64,000 nt of DNA from positions 372,001 through 436,000 of the forward strand of contig CALYLW010000727.1 of NCBI GenBank assembly GCA_944989445.1. Reading direction: 5' to 3'. The translations under genes and the position numbers were made by a program. The DNA comes from Ampullaceana balthica. Lineage: Eukaryota; Mollusca; Gastropoda; Lymnaeidae. Within the stretch, counting starts at the first letter, position 1, and each line of letters starts with the position of its first letter. Below the pieces are notes generated by a model. That model ran no database searches. It had not been told where the DNA came from and saw nothing but the letters and a program-made list of their open reading frames with translations. Below, piece by piece: positions 11,647 through 21,964 of this stretch.

Positions 11647-12671
11647 TGTGCTGTTGACATTTCTGCCTTTGCAATGAACTCGCCGATAACATCGTGCTGA
11701 AGTTTTACGCTGTCATTGTCACAATCAATCAAAACATTCTTGTGCCAGGTTGAAAGTTCTGGAAAATCAGTTTCTATACGCTGAAATTTACTCACGTCTA
11801 TCTCCACTTTAAACATCCGTTTTCTGAAGTCAAAGAGTACTCGAAAACTGGTCATGGTCTCAAAAGTCTTTACAACATCTAGTAAACACGAAAAGAACCA
11901 GTTTAAACACTGAGTTTGGTTTGAATCAACAATTAGCCTGCTCCAGACGGTGGCATTGTAACAGTGCGGGTTCCACAACAGGGTCACGACTTTAACCACG
12001 TTAGTTCGCGGTTCAATACTCTTAAGGCCGAACAGCCAATTATACCTACGACAGAGCGTCCTGGAAATGTTGGCTTTAGAAGAGGATTCACTGTTTTCAG
12101 CCCGTGATTCGTCAGCGGCGTCTCTGCTGTTATTTAAAGAGGGTCGCTCCCAGCCTGCCACGCAGAATCTTGCGCCATCATCATAGTCAGGAATGGAGTA
12201 AACGTTTCGGCATTTGTAGGCATTGATAACTTTATGTAAATCCGTCTGAGATTCGATTCTTAAATATTGATTCTTCTCTCCACATTTAACCCTTGCGCCC
12301 ATTGACGTCATAGAGAGTGGATCGATTCCGTTACATATTCCGCAATAGACGTTAAAAAATAGAAAGGTGAAATCTAATTCCCTAAACACCATGTACGTGT
12401 ACAGCAGCGGATGTTTGTCAATAGTGTAATAAGGATCCTTTCTGGCTTCTTCTTCGCAATTGATTTGAATCTCTTCCATCGAGATACCGTGGAAATATTC
12501 TAAAATTTCAGAGTCCGGCTTGTTGATTTTTACATAAAGTCCTGCAAATTTCCGCGTAGTTTCTTCGTCTCTACCACATTCAGTAACCACGACGACCTTT
12601 AAAAAGCCGTCTCCCGACGCATGAAGACAACTCCACCATTCTCCTAACGGTCGCAAACCTGATAACTTCAC
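11622..12671 (-). CDS. Receptor ectodomain, main segment
   Basis: A 349-codon frame between the SMB-like domain and the membrane-proximal segment. It is cysteine-rich and rich in sequons, and has the look of a secreted or extracellular protein (CGICNGIDPLS, CFVAGW-like FCVAGWERPS, WNPHCYNATVW). I do not recognise a named domain. The first codons overlap the preceding frame (12831-12580), marking a frameshift near 12670. Its coherence with the helical domain 1 kb downstream, on the same strand without intron signals, argues that it is part of the same receptor. Confidence 0.6.
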   Translation of the reverse strand: MKLSGLRPLGEWWSCLHASGDGFLKVVVVTECGRDEETTRKFAGLYVKINKPDSEILEYFHGISMEEIQINCEEEARKDPYYTIDKHPLLYTYMVFRELDFTFLFFNVYCGICNGIDPLSMTSMGARVKCGEKNQYLRIESQTDLHKVINAYKCRNVYSIPDYDDGARFCVAGWERPSLNNSRDAADESRAENSESSSKANISRTLCRRYNWLFGLKSIEPRTNVVKVVTLLWNPHCYNATVWSRLIVDSNQTQCLNWFFSCLLDVVKTFETMTSFRVLFDFRKRMFKVEIDVSKFQRIETDFPELSTWHKNVLIDCDNDSVKLQHDVIGEFIAKAEMSTAHCATSVAS

Positions 12672-12712
12672 TGTGGGTCGTGTACTTGGACAAGGTCGCC
12701 TCTAGCATTTCG

Positions 12713-13071
12713 TCATCGCTGTGGTTGACGGAAATCGAGAGACACTCCGGGTAGTAGTCCTCGCAGCAATCGCCGTACAACCAGCACACAGCATCGCAAG
12801 AACATATCATTTGTATACCCACTTGGCCCACATCGCTGATAGCAGGAGCTGTGCAGGTGGCACTGGTCTAAATCCCCGACGCCACGTTTAGCTCCCCAGT
12901 CGAATGAATCGTCCATCGCAGTTGCCGGATTGAAACAACGTGTCATGTTTTTCCCGGTGAGAACGGCGTCTTCCCTGATTCTTGCACCATCTTCGACTTC
13001 CCCAAGCCAGAATGGTATGCGCGGGACGACTCTTAAAGGGGGTATTGTCTCGTTAGATTCTGATGTAGTGG
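12713..13071 (-). CDS. Somatomedin-B-like domain of the receptor (frameshifted)
   Basis: The first frame, after the acceptor at 13072, ends in LDQCHLHSSCYQRCG. A second frame (12831-12580) supplies CSCDAVCWLYGDCCEDYYPEC. Together they give the spacing of a somatomedin-B fold: C-x3-C, C-x-C, C, and a GDCC-x-DY core. SMB domains are small disulfide-rich modules found at the N-terminus of some invertebrate secretin-family receptors. The join needs a frameshift near 12840. Confidence 0.6.
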
Positions 13072-13074
13072 CTG

Positions 13075-13340
13075 TGAATACAAAAACTGAATTAGTCATT
13101 TTAAAAAAGTAACATATGTTATTACTATTTATAATTTAGAGCTTAATTCAAATTTTTTTTAAAATGCAGTTACATAATAAATTTTAATGATCACATCATT
13201 GGTGGGTGGAACTGACAGTGGTTGACAATAGTGAAATTTATGTTATAAATTTCTTATTTTAATCGATTTCTAATTCACTGCCCGGATGATTGGGAAGGGC
13301 GATATAAAACAAATAGGAATCGTTACCAACTTAACTGGTA
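13075..13340. other. Intronic or intergenic AT-rich stretch upstream of the receptor exon
   Basis: It contains the poly-pyrimidine tract of the receptor acceptor (minus strand) and nothing else recognised. Confidence 0.4.
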
Positions 13341-13880
13341 TTAGGAAGCAAAATGTCATATGACGGAGGTGCTATATCAGAGATAATGACTCGAATTGCG
13401 CTGGCGTCAAGAGCTTTTAACAAACTTACAAATATTTTGAGATCAAGGACACTTATCAAACATATAAAACTTAGGCTATTCAACTCTTGCGTAATCCATG
13501 TACTTACATATGGATGCGAAGGCTGGAAATCCACTCAAGTTATAGAAAAGAAATTAGTTGCCTTCGAAAACAAATGCATCCAAAAAATTTTGAATATAAA
13601 ACCAAACAAGAATATGTGTCAACTTTTATAAGGAGAATACGTTGGCATTATATCGGTCATGTTCTTCGAATGGACTCCCTCGTCAGGCCTTCATATGGAC
13701 ACCAAATGGAAAAGAAAACAAGGAAGACCAAAGGAAACACTACGTAGAGCAATCAAAAGAGAAAGCTCAACCATGGGTCTAAGAAATAATCAAGATCTAA
13801 TATAATTGGCGACGGATCGTCGTAAATGGAAATCCATGACTTCTGTCTTCGGCCCGAGAGGAATAACTAACTAACTTTCT
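13340..13880 (+). pseudogene. LINE reverse-transcriptase C-terminal fragment (RTE/CR1-like)
   Basis: The plus strand encodes the typical tail of RTE/CR1-type polymerase proteins: 'DGGAISEIMTRIALASRAF', then 'LRLFNSCVIHVLTYGCEGW', 'AFENKCIQKIL', and after a stop and frameshift 'RIRWHYIGHVLRMDS', 'KRKQGRPKETLRRAI' and 'LATDRRKWKSM'. It is 5'-truncated, as usual for LINE insertions. A short TAACTAACTAACT tail at 13863-13876 fits a microsatellite-like 3' end. Non-functional. Confidence 0.85.
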
Positions 13881-14190
13881 ATGTCAGGAATCGAAAAAAA
13901 AATCCAATCTCTAAATAAAGAAAAAAAGTCCGTTACGGCCCCAGCAGTTAACACGGCTATAACTAGAATTTAATTGTTTTGCAATGTCAATATTTATTAT
14001 GAATTCCCTCAAAATTATTCTGTAAAGTCTGATGACAATTAGGGCTGTCAATATTGTTGAAAAAAGCTGCCCGGGTACCCACCTGTCCAAATTTTCTAGC
14101 GTGTAACCTTTCAAAACGCCGAATAATTTTCTCTGTCATGACCGCTATTGAAAACGCAATTCAACCTAGCCACCATCCACGCACCTCATG
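13881..14190. other. Spacer, no gene seen
   Basis: No feature was recognised between the LINE fragment and the next SINE. Confidence 0.5.
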
Positions 14191-14423
14191 TCTTGTCTTA
14201 TCTATACAGACGCTCCTTCAATGCAGAAGATAGTTGCGTCCACAGACCATGAAAGATGATCTGTTGGCAAGTGATACAGCATTCACAGGCCATGGCTTTG
14301 TGGGTTCCACGCATTACTACAGTGTTAGGTACCCATTTGGAGCGGGGTGACTCAGGGACGCCCTAGGCCCCGGGAACAAACCCTTGCCTTCACAAGGATT
14401 CGAACCCGTGACCATCGGTACGC
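14191..14423 (-). mobile_element. tRNA-derived SINE, copy 2 (head lost)
   Basis: Reverse-oriented relative of the SINE at 5436. It shows TCTTGTCTTATC (tail), ACAGACGCTCCTTC, the CAAGTGATACAGC body, CCCCGGGAACAAA and the B-box complement GGATTCGAACC. Homology stops after GTACGC, so the A-box half is missing. Confidence 0.85.
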
Positions 14424-14708
14424 ATCATTTCACACATTAGTCAATGACATGCTTCCAGCAACACACTATTGTGAACTTTAATGCACTACAAACTTTTTAT
14501 TCCTCCTGTAAATGCATGCGTGGTACTCATAAACTAAAATGGAATATTCAAACAAAATGTCAACAACAATGACGTGACGTTCTGTCAAGTCATTCGGGCC
14601 AAGCAGCTTGATTGTTATTGTCCGTTAGGCGGTGGTAGTAATTATCTCTTTAATTCTGTCAACTTTGTACATCTTATTAAAAATCAGTTTTCTCCTAGGC
14701 CTAGACGT

Positions 14709-14981
14709 CTTGTCTTATCTGTACAGACGCTCCTTCTATACAGAAGATTAATGCGTCAACGGACCACATCGGTCTGTTGGCAAGTGATGCAGCGTTCACA
14801 GGCCACGGCTATGAGGGTTCCACGCATTACCAATGCCACCTTTATTTCTCTAACTTGTATTAAGTACCCATTCGAAGCTGGGTGGACTCGGGGACGCCAT
14901 AGGCCCCGGGAACAAATCCTTGCCTTCACATGGATTCGAACCCGTGACCATCGGTACGCCAGCCGAGCGCGCATGCCACTA
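14709..14981 (-). mobile_element. tRNA-derived SINE, copy 3 (split by a LINE)
   Basis: Reverse-oriented and full up to the A-box region, with GGATTCGAACC (B box complement) and CCAGCCGAGCGCGCATGCCACT (head). The SINE is cut at 14981 by the LINE occupying 14982-19208. Its missing first bases reappear at 19226-19240. This gives the order of events: the SINE came first, the LINE later. Confidence 0.9.
14965..14981. repeat. Target-site duplication of the LINE, left copy
   Basis: GAGCGCGCATGCCACTA occurs here and exactly again at 19209-19225. It is part of the SINE head, duplicated on LINE insertion. Confidence 0.93.
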
Positions 14982-15012
14982 TTGAATCTACATTCTCTTT
15001 TGGGTCGAGCCG

Positions 15013-15321
15013 CTAGGCTCTTAGGACCCGGTTCAATTTATCGCATGCGAGCCTTTTCAAGCGGGCATCGCCATAGAGGTACTCCTCTGCAGGTACCGTT
15101 ACTTCTCCTTCCAAATCCCCGCACAGCTCGGGGCACTCTTTGAATACGTGGGCCACCGTCTCCTCCGGATGGCCACACAGCCGACAGGCCTGTTCCCTTC
15201 TAGTGTTGAATTTATACAAGTAGCGTCGTATTGGACAATGTTCATTTCTCATTCTGATTATGAGCGTCTGATTGCTACGTCCAATTTCCCACCAGGAGTC
15301 GCTTTTGTTCGGTCGCGGCAT
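15013..15321 (-). pseudogene. LINE ORF2 C-terminal CCHC domain
   Basis: Encodes CRLCGHPEETVAHVFKECP, the C-x2-C-x7-H-x4-C zinc-knuckle-like motif that closes ORF2 of I-group LINEs. It is followed by YLYGDARLKRLACDKLNRV and the stop codon. Confidence 0.85.
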
Positions 15322-15465
15322 GTACTGGAATACTTTTCTGGCCGTGCTTCCAGACGCCCAGCCCTGAAGTCATTTCTCTCGGAAATGGGCTTTAAGCCAA
15401 GATCTGACCCCCAGCTGGGTCATGGGGCGATCGGGTTGGGGCTGAGCTGAACCTTCTCTCGCCAA

Positions 15466-15966
15466 CTAATCGACCCTGTCTGAATGAGGCTTGCCACTGT
15501 GCCCACTGATGTACTGAAGGACTACTTTTCCGCCTCGTGCTAGGATTTCACCTACTGTTTCCAAAATGACACTGACCGTTTTCGTATCCAGAGAGGATCG
15601 ACCCACAGTCTCGAGCGAAAACCGTGAGTCGGTGAAGACTACGACGGTCGGGAAAACCTTTCTTCTTGCTAGACGCCAGCACACTTCCTTCAAAAACCTG
15701 CAGATCGCCTCCAGTACGGCGCCGTGACTACTGTATGTGGATCCGCACGGCCCTGACAGTTCAATACTGTCAGGTCCAGGTTGGGGGTATTGAATCAGTA
15801 CTCCGTAACCACTTCTACCATCCTTGAAAATTGAGCCGTCCGTGAAGACTTTTACCACGCTGTCGCCATAAGCCTCGATTGTCTTCAGAGTCTCGTCTCG
15901 CTGGAGCTCGACGGGACTTGCTTTCGTCACCGCTGTATTTGCTAGTGTCAAACGTAGTTCAGGCAA
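15466..15966 (-). pseudogene. LINE ORF2 RNase H domain
   Basis: Catalytic residues are visible: Asp in FTDGS, Glu in AVLEAI, Asp in FTDSR and the final Asp near GHSGKPHSD. The frame opens after a frameshift from the RT segment. It would degrade RNA in the RNA/DNA hybrid during target-primed reverse transcription. Confidence 0.85.
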
Positions 15967-16002
15967 GTCAAAGCTTTCATTTGGCTCTCGAGAAGGGACC
16001 AG

Positions 16003-17504
16003 TCACATTCGTTCCCTGTGCTTGGGTATGGGGACTGAGTCTTCTAGTTCGTAGACCGTATCCATGAAGGATGGTCTTTTCAGTCGGGTCCTCTTTACCC
16101 ATCGGTCTTGTAGTTGGAAGCAGGGTTCGTCATGCTCCAACCTACTGTATCGTTCTACCGTGGTCATGATTGCCTTTTCTCGCCTTATCGCCAGGGGTTC
16201 TACGTTTGACATAATTTCTACAGCGGCTGTGGGTGTCGTACGTAACGCCCCGCATACAAACCATAGAGCTTGGTTTTGTATTCGATCCAGTCCCTCTAGA
16301 GCCGTACGGCTCGCAAAGGCCTGGACCGGGAGGCTGTAGTCAATGGCACCCCTCACACTACCGAGATAGAGAGCTCTCAGTATTCTTGCGTCCGCACCCC
16401 AACTAGTGTTAGCCAGTTTCTTCACCAGGGACAGTTTAGCTGTGGCTTTGGCTCACAATTCAATACATGGTTATGTAGTTGGACCTTCTGGTCCAGCTTG
16501 GTCCACAAGTACGTTGGTGTCCGATTCCAATTCAATCTTTTCCTGCATATCTGAAGCACCACCTCGTGCTTCAGAGCATTCCGTCCATTTTTAAAAATGG
16601 TGTGGACCGTTTTCTCCGTATTGACTACTAGGCGCCATCGGTTGGCGTAATCTTCTATTCGATTCAGATCTTCCTGAAGCCGGTTCTGCAGTGTTGCAAC
16701 GTCTTTTCCTGAACTCCATATAGCCAGATCGTCAGCAAATATGGCATTCTGCAACCCCAGAATACCTTGTAGGTCGTGGACGTAGGCTAAGAACAATGTA
16801 CAACTAAGGGCGGACCCCTGTGGAAGTCCGTCCTCCAGGCGAGCCTCGTTGGATAATGACTCCCCCACTCGAGTCTTGATCGTTCTGTCCGTAAGGAACG
16901 ATTTTATCCAACTGCATATATTCGCAGTGACACCTAACTGCTGCAACTTATAAAGCAGCCCTCCACGCCACACCTTGTCGTATGCCTGCTTCAGATCGAA
17001 GAACACCGCAACGGTGTGATTCCTCGACTAGAGTTCATTTGTAATCATCTGAATTAAACGGAGAGCCTGGTCCATGTGTTGGCGTCCCTTTAGGAACCCA
17101 CCTTGAGTCATTGGAATGCATTTGGTCTTTTCGAGGAACCAGTAGAGTTGTGCGTTCACTAACCGTTCAGCTACCTTCCCCACATACGCTGTGAGGGAAA
17201 TTGGCCGGTAGCTGGACGGGTGTTCGCCTGGTTTCCCCTCTTTGGGACTTGGGGTTATTGTGGCCTTTTTCCACAGCTTCGGCAGCGTGCCTATTGTCCA
17301 AGTTCTATTTATGAAACTGAATAGTTTCATTCGGCCTGTCTTGCCCAGATGCTTGAGCATTTCATTGTGAACTTTATCTGGCCCTGGTGCTTTGCCAGCT
17401 TGACACTTGTTAAGTGCGGTTTGCAACTCTGTCATTGTGTAGGGGGCCGCGAAAACCTCTAGTTGAGGGCCCTTGCTTTGTTTCCTTGAGCCCTCTTTGC
17501 GCAT
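16003..17504 (-). pseudogene. LINE ORF2 reverse transcriptase
   Basis: Three frames (17504-17028, 17006-16422, 16425-16003) carry the RT blocks in order: GKAPGPDKVHNEMLK, SSYRPISLTAYVGKV, MTQGGFLKGRQ, FFDLKQAYDKVW, DGLPQGSALSCTLF and the catalytic FADD box (AIFADDLAIW). A stop near 17030 (TAG in 'tcgactagagttc' on the plus strand) and a frameshift near 16420 interrupt it. Active-site aspartates are retained. Confidence 0.92.
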
Positions 17505-17592
17505 TCGGTCGATTGTTCGGCTAAAGTCAGATCTGGCGCCTTTCTTGTTTACCTTGGCAAAGTGTTTGTTTAGCGCTCGTGCGCGCTTAACT

Positions 17593-18720
17593 TCACCAGC
17601 CCTTTGGTTTCGTCAAAGGGTTGGAGTTCTTTGTTTTTCCCGCGCCAGATAATGCATCTATGAGCCGCCAAACTTTTCTCCCGTCTACGAGGTCGAAATG
17701 TTCGCACCTATTTACCCATTTCGCCTTATTCGCTTTGTCGACAGTGGCCCGGACTTCAGCCGTCAGTCTGTTGTACGCCCTACGAGCTTCCGGTGTCTTC
17801 AGCCTAGCGGCCTTTTCCGTGCTTTTGCTCGTTGCTTCACCAATTCTGCCACACTCTTGTCCCAATAAGGTCTGAACTTCTGTTTCCCGTTTGTCCTTGG
17901 GATCGTTTCGCCTCGCAACCCCAAGGATTGTGTCAATAAACCGCCCGTAGGTGGCATCCACGTTGTCTCCTGCAACATCCAGCAGAGCGAGCTTGGTCTC
18001 GCTCTCGGCCTCGTACTTACGCCAATCGGCCTTGCGGAACTGCCAATGTCTTCTTTCAAATCGATGTTTGCCTGCACCAAGCACAAATTCAATCAGAATT
18101 GGGAGATAGTCGCTCCCTACTTCCTTTAAAACTTCCAGTCTATGCTTCGACTCTAGGTCAGCGGATATAAGTGTTAGATCTGGGCGGGACTCCGTGCTGT
18201 GTCCCGTGTGCAGTAGTGTCGGTTCACTGTCTGTGTTCTGCAGCCTGATGAGATTCGTATTAATACAGACATCCTCGATGTAACGGCCTGACGCGTTCCG
18301 TTCGGCATAGCCCCAGTCAGGAGACTGTGCGTTAAAGTCTCCTGCTATTATCGTTCTTCCAAAAATGACATCTTCCCCAATTGGAAGTGTGATTGGATTT
18401 CTGGGCGTATTATAGACGTTCGTGATTGTAAAGCCAACATCGCCTTTGAAAACTCTCACGGTGAGAGTATCAGTGTTGCTGTAACACTTTACTTCGATCA
18501 GCTCCATCGTTAAATCATTCCGGAACGCTGTGGCAAGACCTCGACATCGCCGGTCACACTTGCAGTGGTATAGCGAGTAACCAGTGATATGAAACGGCTT
18601 TCCCTTAAGAAGCGTTTCTTGGAACAGTGCTACGTCCACTTTTCGTTCGTGGAGTATTTTGGTTACTTCGTGTGCCTTTTGCCATTGCCACAGACATCCA
18701 ACTGTAAAACTACCAGGGCT
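17593..18720 (-). pseudogene. LINE ORF2 AP-like endonuclease
   Basis: An exonuclease/endonuclease/phosphatase-type domain: VALFQETLL, AGDFNAQSPDWG (catalytic DxN), RPDLTLIS and a final SDYLPILIEF (SDH-like, with Tyr where His is usual). The first strand is in another frame (LVVLQLDVCGNGKRHT), so a frameshift lies near 18665. This domain nicks target DNA. The replaced His of the SDH motif would be expected to harm activity. Confidence 0.85.
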
Positions 18721-18941
18721 TGTTCAGGATGGCCCTTCGCACCCATACAAGAACGGCCAGTCACCGATTGGCCGCTTAGACATGGCCTGTCGTTCGTCAC
18801 CATGCCTCTAAGAGGGGAGGTAGCCAAACGACCCGACGTACCACCATCCGCCGAGAAGGGGTTTAGAAGGTCCATTCCGGGACCTGCGTTTATCGATAAA
18901 AGAACCATAGAATAGAGAGGGGTTAGGCAGAAATCTTCAAC

Positions 18942-19145
18942 TTATTGAGGGCGGTACGTGTGCGTCACACCCCTTGCCCAGAGGGTCTTCCTGTCTTCGG
19001 CGTTCCTAGCCGGGCACTGTTGGGTATGGGCCTGCTCCCACACCCAGCACCGGGCCTCTGGATGAGGCCATGCCCATCCCTCCGGATGTCCGGGGGGTTC
19101 CAGTGCATATGTTTTGGCGATTTCGCCGGGGTTAGTCAGTTTCAA
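18942..19145 (-). pseudogene. LINE ORF1 remnant (gag-like knuckle)
   Basis: A short frame with RCWVWEQAHTQQCPARN resembles the last zinc knuckle of gag-like ORF1 proteins, with one cysteine apparently replaced by Trp. It indicates that truncation happened inside ORF1. Moderate to low certainty. Confidence 0.4.
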
Positions 19146-19208
19146 GTCGCAGCCACTTCCGCAACCCTACTCATCTCCCGGGCCACCGTAAAGGCCAACC
19201 CCTTCCGA

Positions 19209-19225
19209 GAGCGCGCATGCCACTA
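19209..19225. repeat. Target-site duplication of the LINE, right copy
   Basis: Exact match to 14965-14981. The displaced SINE 5' end (about 19226-19240) follows. Confidence 0.93.
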
Positions 19226-19458
19226 GACTCGTTAACTAACACAAGAAAAACAAGAGAATGGAAAGGTCGTGGATTTGTAATTTGTTTCAGCGGCTGTGAC
19301 GTGTGGCATGTCGACACCGTTTTGCGGGTGGTGACAGTTTACATCACCAACCATTTACAATCCAATTGCAACTTTAAAATTTACATCAAGCCTAAATTAT
19401 TTTCAACCCTTTTTTTCTGTCCAGATTTTAAAAAAAACAAGAACATTCATTTACTTTT

Positions 19459-20335
19459 GAGGCCCCTATCCTATTAACTCGTGCACACTTCCGGATCTGT
19501 ATATGTCGTCAACTTTTTCAAAACGCTCGTAAACACGTTTTCTGACTTGCTAGGGTGCTGAAATTTTCACAATAGGTTTGGCTTGTGTGGAGAATTAAGC
19601 TATTAAAGTTTTAGCTGAATTAACTGGGGTCAATCCATCAGTTTTGACCAATTTCTGACTTAAGCTTATAGACCAATCCAATTAAATTATTTTAATAATA
19701 ATTGAACAAATTATTTGGCGAACATTTCAGCTCCAGCGCCACTAGACAGCACATTCCTGGCTTAAATCATCACCATAAAAACAACTCAACGCCGTGACAG
19801 ATTAAATTAGTTACATTCTTTAGAACCTGCTCTATATTAAAATTTTAATATTTTAATATTAAAGAGTTTAAATTTTCATAAATGAAATTAAGTTTTAAAA
19901 ATCTTTTTGTTAAAGAGTTTAAATTTTCATGAATCAAATTAAGTTTTACAAATCTTTTGTTAACGCGTAAAAGTAGAAAATAAAATGAACAAAAAATATT
20001 TTTTTAAAAGATTAGGCCCAGCTGCAGTGAGGAATGTAGAATCTCGCATGAAAAAGCAGAAAATAATTTTTTGTCACAAACTAAGTAGTCACACTTAGTA
20101 GACTCAGAACTCTAAGTTTTATTGATATTTATTGTGATCGATTGTGAGATTTAATGTGAGATATAAAATTTGATCAACTAAAACAAAAGTTCTGAGTCCC
20201 CCCGTGTGACTACTTAGTTTGTGAATAAAAAATTATTTTCTGCTTTCTCATGCGAGATTCTACATTCCTCACTGCAGCTGGGCCTCATCATTTTTAAAAA
20301 AAAGTTTTTTTGTTCATTTTATTGTTTCCACGGTG
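19459..20335. repeat. Composite repeat 'R2', copy 1, ending in a long inverted repeat
   Basis: From 'aggcccctatcctattaactcg' onward the sequence is closely repeated at 54475-58745, where it is split by insertions. Landmarks are ACTTCCGGATCTGTATATG, TTTGGCTTGTG, AACAACTCAACG, TTAACGCGTAAAAGTAG. The right third (20012-20300) is a hairpin. Its arms carry AGGCCCAGCTGCAGTGAGG and its complement, TAGAATCTCGCATGA, and CACAAACTAAGTAGTCACA, and span about 90 bp around a loop of about 90 bp. There is no coding capacity. The hairpin suggests a DNA transposon or foldback origin, but no target duplication was found. Confidence 0.8.
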
Positions 20336-20851
20336 AAAATCATTGAAAGACTGAAACATTAAAAAAAAATTAAAGCCCAATAATTTAAAAAAATTGTTAT
20401 TTTTTCATAAAGTGTGGCGGGGATAGGAGTGGACTGAGGAGTGAGGGGTGGGGTAGATACACAACATTAGCTCGTCGGTTACACAATGTGAAGGTGTGTT
20501 TCAAAGCCATGTTCGCGTCCTGTCATATAATAAAAAGCTGTGGTGTTATTATTAATAACACAAACACCACCTTCTTTCATTTAGAGCCCCTTCGGCGGTG
20601 CGGTCGTTCAAAATTCATTCAAAGAACCAAGATCTTTTTGTATATTATGAGATTTTTTATTTTATGTTCCAAGAAAAAATGTGTATCAAAATACATTGTA
20701 GTTTGTCGGGACCTTACTTTATTTCTCTTGGAAAGATATTTATTCCGAAGCGTTTACGTGTTAAACATTATACACAGTACCTATTGTTCAAAAGAAAAGT
20801 TTTAAATTGATAAATCGAGGGGATGCACCACCAAATTTAACGCACGGAATT
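20336..20851. other. Spacer, no gene seen
   Basis: The frame at 20488-20805 has no recognisable domain and is probably chance. Confidence 0.5.
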
Positions 20852-21260
20852 AAACAACCCGTAAAAACAACGTTTTTATTATAAATCCCTTATATATGAG
20901 ACATAACTAAAATGATTGATTATGTTTAAACGCAACAAATATTTACAGACTGAAACCAACTGATTTCCCCTGGCTGTAAAAACGGTGTGGTCACGGATGG
21001 CGGGCGTGAACTCAATCAAGGGACACGTGATTGCAAACAACAGACACTACATTGACTTATAGAGAGATAAACTAAAAATGCATTAATTTAATTACGGTAC
21101 ATTCGACCGATCTCAAATTTGGATACGAAGCATTGTTACCTGACAAAAGTCTATGTGCAAAATATCAGCTCTATAGCATCACGGAAAGTGGGTCATTTTT
21201 TACTTTTTTTCCCGCTCGACCGCGAACTACAAAATTTCGAAGTTAATATAAGGGATTTAA
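20852..21260 (+). mobile_element. Repeat family A ('CCCGTAAAAACAA'), copy 1
   Basis: Begins AACAACCCGTAAAAACAAC, then TATAAATCCCTTATATATGAG, an internal AAAAATGCATTAATTTAATT block, a GTGGGTCATTTTT block, and ends GTTAATATAAGGGATTTA. The last 12 bases are the inverse of the TAAATCCCTTAT near the start. Further copies are at 45895, 54796, 56740 and 57286, and reversed at about 49085-51485. No coding capacity. Confidence 0.85.
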
Positions 21261-21964
21261 AAATATGCAAATTTTGTTAAAATATGATACATACTGAGAG
21301 TAATAATTGAGTGGCGATTGGCAAAGAACGGATACAATGCCATATCGAACTTTGAGAAAGAAAAATATAATCGTAATAACAGTATTCATCTGTGTTAATG
21401 CCTTCTTCATTCGTACATTAATTGTCGTAGCAAAAGTATTCATTAATAGATATGCAGCTTAAACGACAACAAATAAATCACAATTTTTTTCTCACAATTG
21501 CTGTTGACATTTGTTCTGAATGTCCAAATCAAAGAGATGAGTATCGTGAACAATTTCCCGTAAATAAACATTGCGAGATATTTTGCTATCCTTTGGCTAA
21601 GTGATTGTGTGAAAATCTTGTGATTTCTCCATGCTTCAGTCCCGGTAGCTGTCTTAGGCGTTTCTTATAAACTACCTTTCTAAGTTACAATAGATATATA
21701 TATATATACATGCATGTAAAAATATTTTGTTTAAAAAATTTCATTTATTAATCAAATATTCGTTCCGGTTTTTTTTTGTGTCTAAAAGAGTGTATTTTAA
21801 CATTCCATTTCGTATTTTCGTTTTGGTTTTCTCAAAGAATCCCCCTAAAGAGCTTGTAATTAGAGCACAATTAGTGTTGAAATTTCATATTCTGTCTTTC
21901 ATATTTATGAATTTAAATGTTTCGATGCGTCTATGAAAGAGATCGTGATTGATTACGTCAAGGT
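21261..21964. other. AT-rich spacer, no gene seen
   Basis: Contains a short (AT)n run at about 21692-21710. No gene was recognised. Confidence 0.5.

Larger units (their letters stand above)
9412..13071 (-). pseudogene. Methuselah/secretin-like GPCR with SMB domain: terminal exon, several frameshifts
   Basis: One locus reads continuously on the minus strand as consecutive frames, in order: N-terminal segment with a somatomedin-B-like cysteine cluster (about 12930-12720), a large ectodomain (12671-11622), a second ectodomain stretch (11646-11176), shorter pieces (11133-10785) and a seven-helix domain (10692-9412). Frame changes fall near 12840, 12670, 11640, 11150, 11000, 10800 and 10680. At each one the following frame continues the protein. 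A splice acceptor (TTTTTGTATTCACAG) ends at 13072, so the exon starts at 13071 and earlier exons lie upstream or are lost. No GPS cleavage motif is seen before the first helix, unlike adhesion GPCRs and like Methuselah receptors. It would be a plasma-membrane receptor with unknown ligand. It may be a pseudogene or a sound gene with indel errors. Confidence 0.7.
14982..19208 (-). mobile_element. RNase-H-bearing non-LTR retrotransposon (I-group LINE), 4.2 kb
   Basis: A minus-strand LINE bounded by a perfect 17-bp duplication. Order from its 5' end: the last zinc knuckle of a gag-like ORF1 (about 19145-18945), AP endonuclease (about 18720-17593), reverse transcriptase (17504-16003), RNase H (15966-15466), a C-terminal CCHC-type domain (15321-15013) and a 31-nt 3' UTR. 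APE, RT and RNase H together are characteristic of the I/Nimb/LOA group. The element is 5'-truncated within ORF1. All ORF2 domains are recognisable but are separated by stops and frameshifts, so it is probably dead, though fairly young. Its GC content is above that of the flanks. A fragment of a related element lies at 29530-29655. Confidence 0.93.

Noticed and set aside
14756..15450. Plus-strand frames over SINE and LINE tail
   Set aside because: Shadows of the minus-strand LINE and of the SINE.
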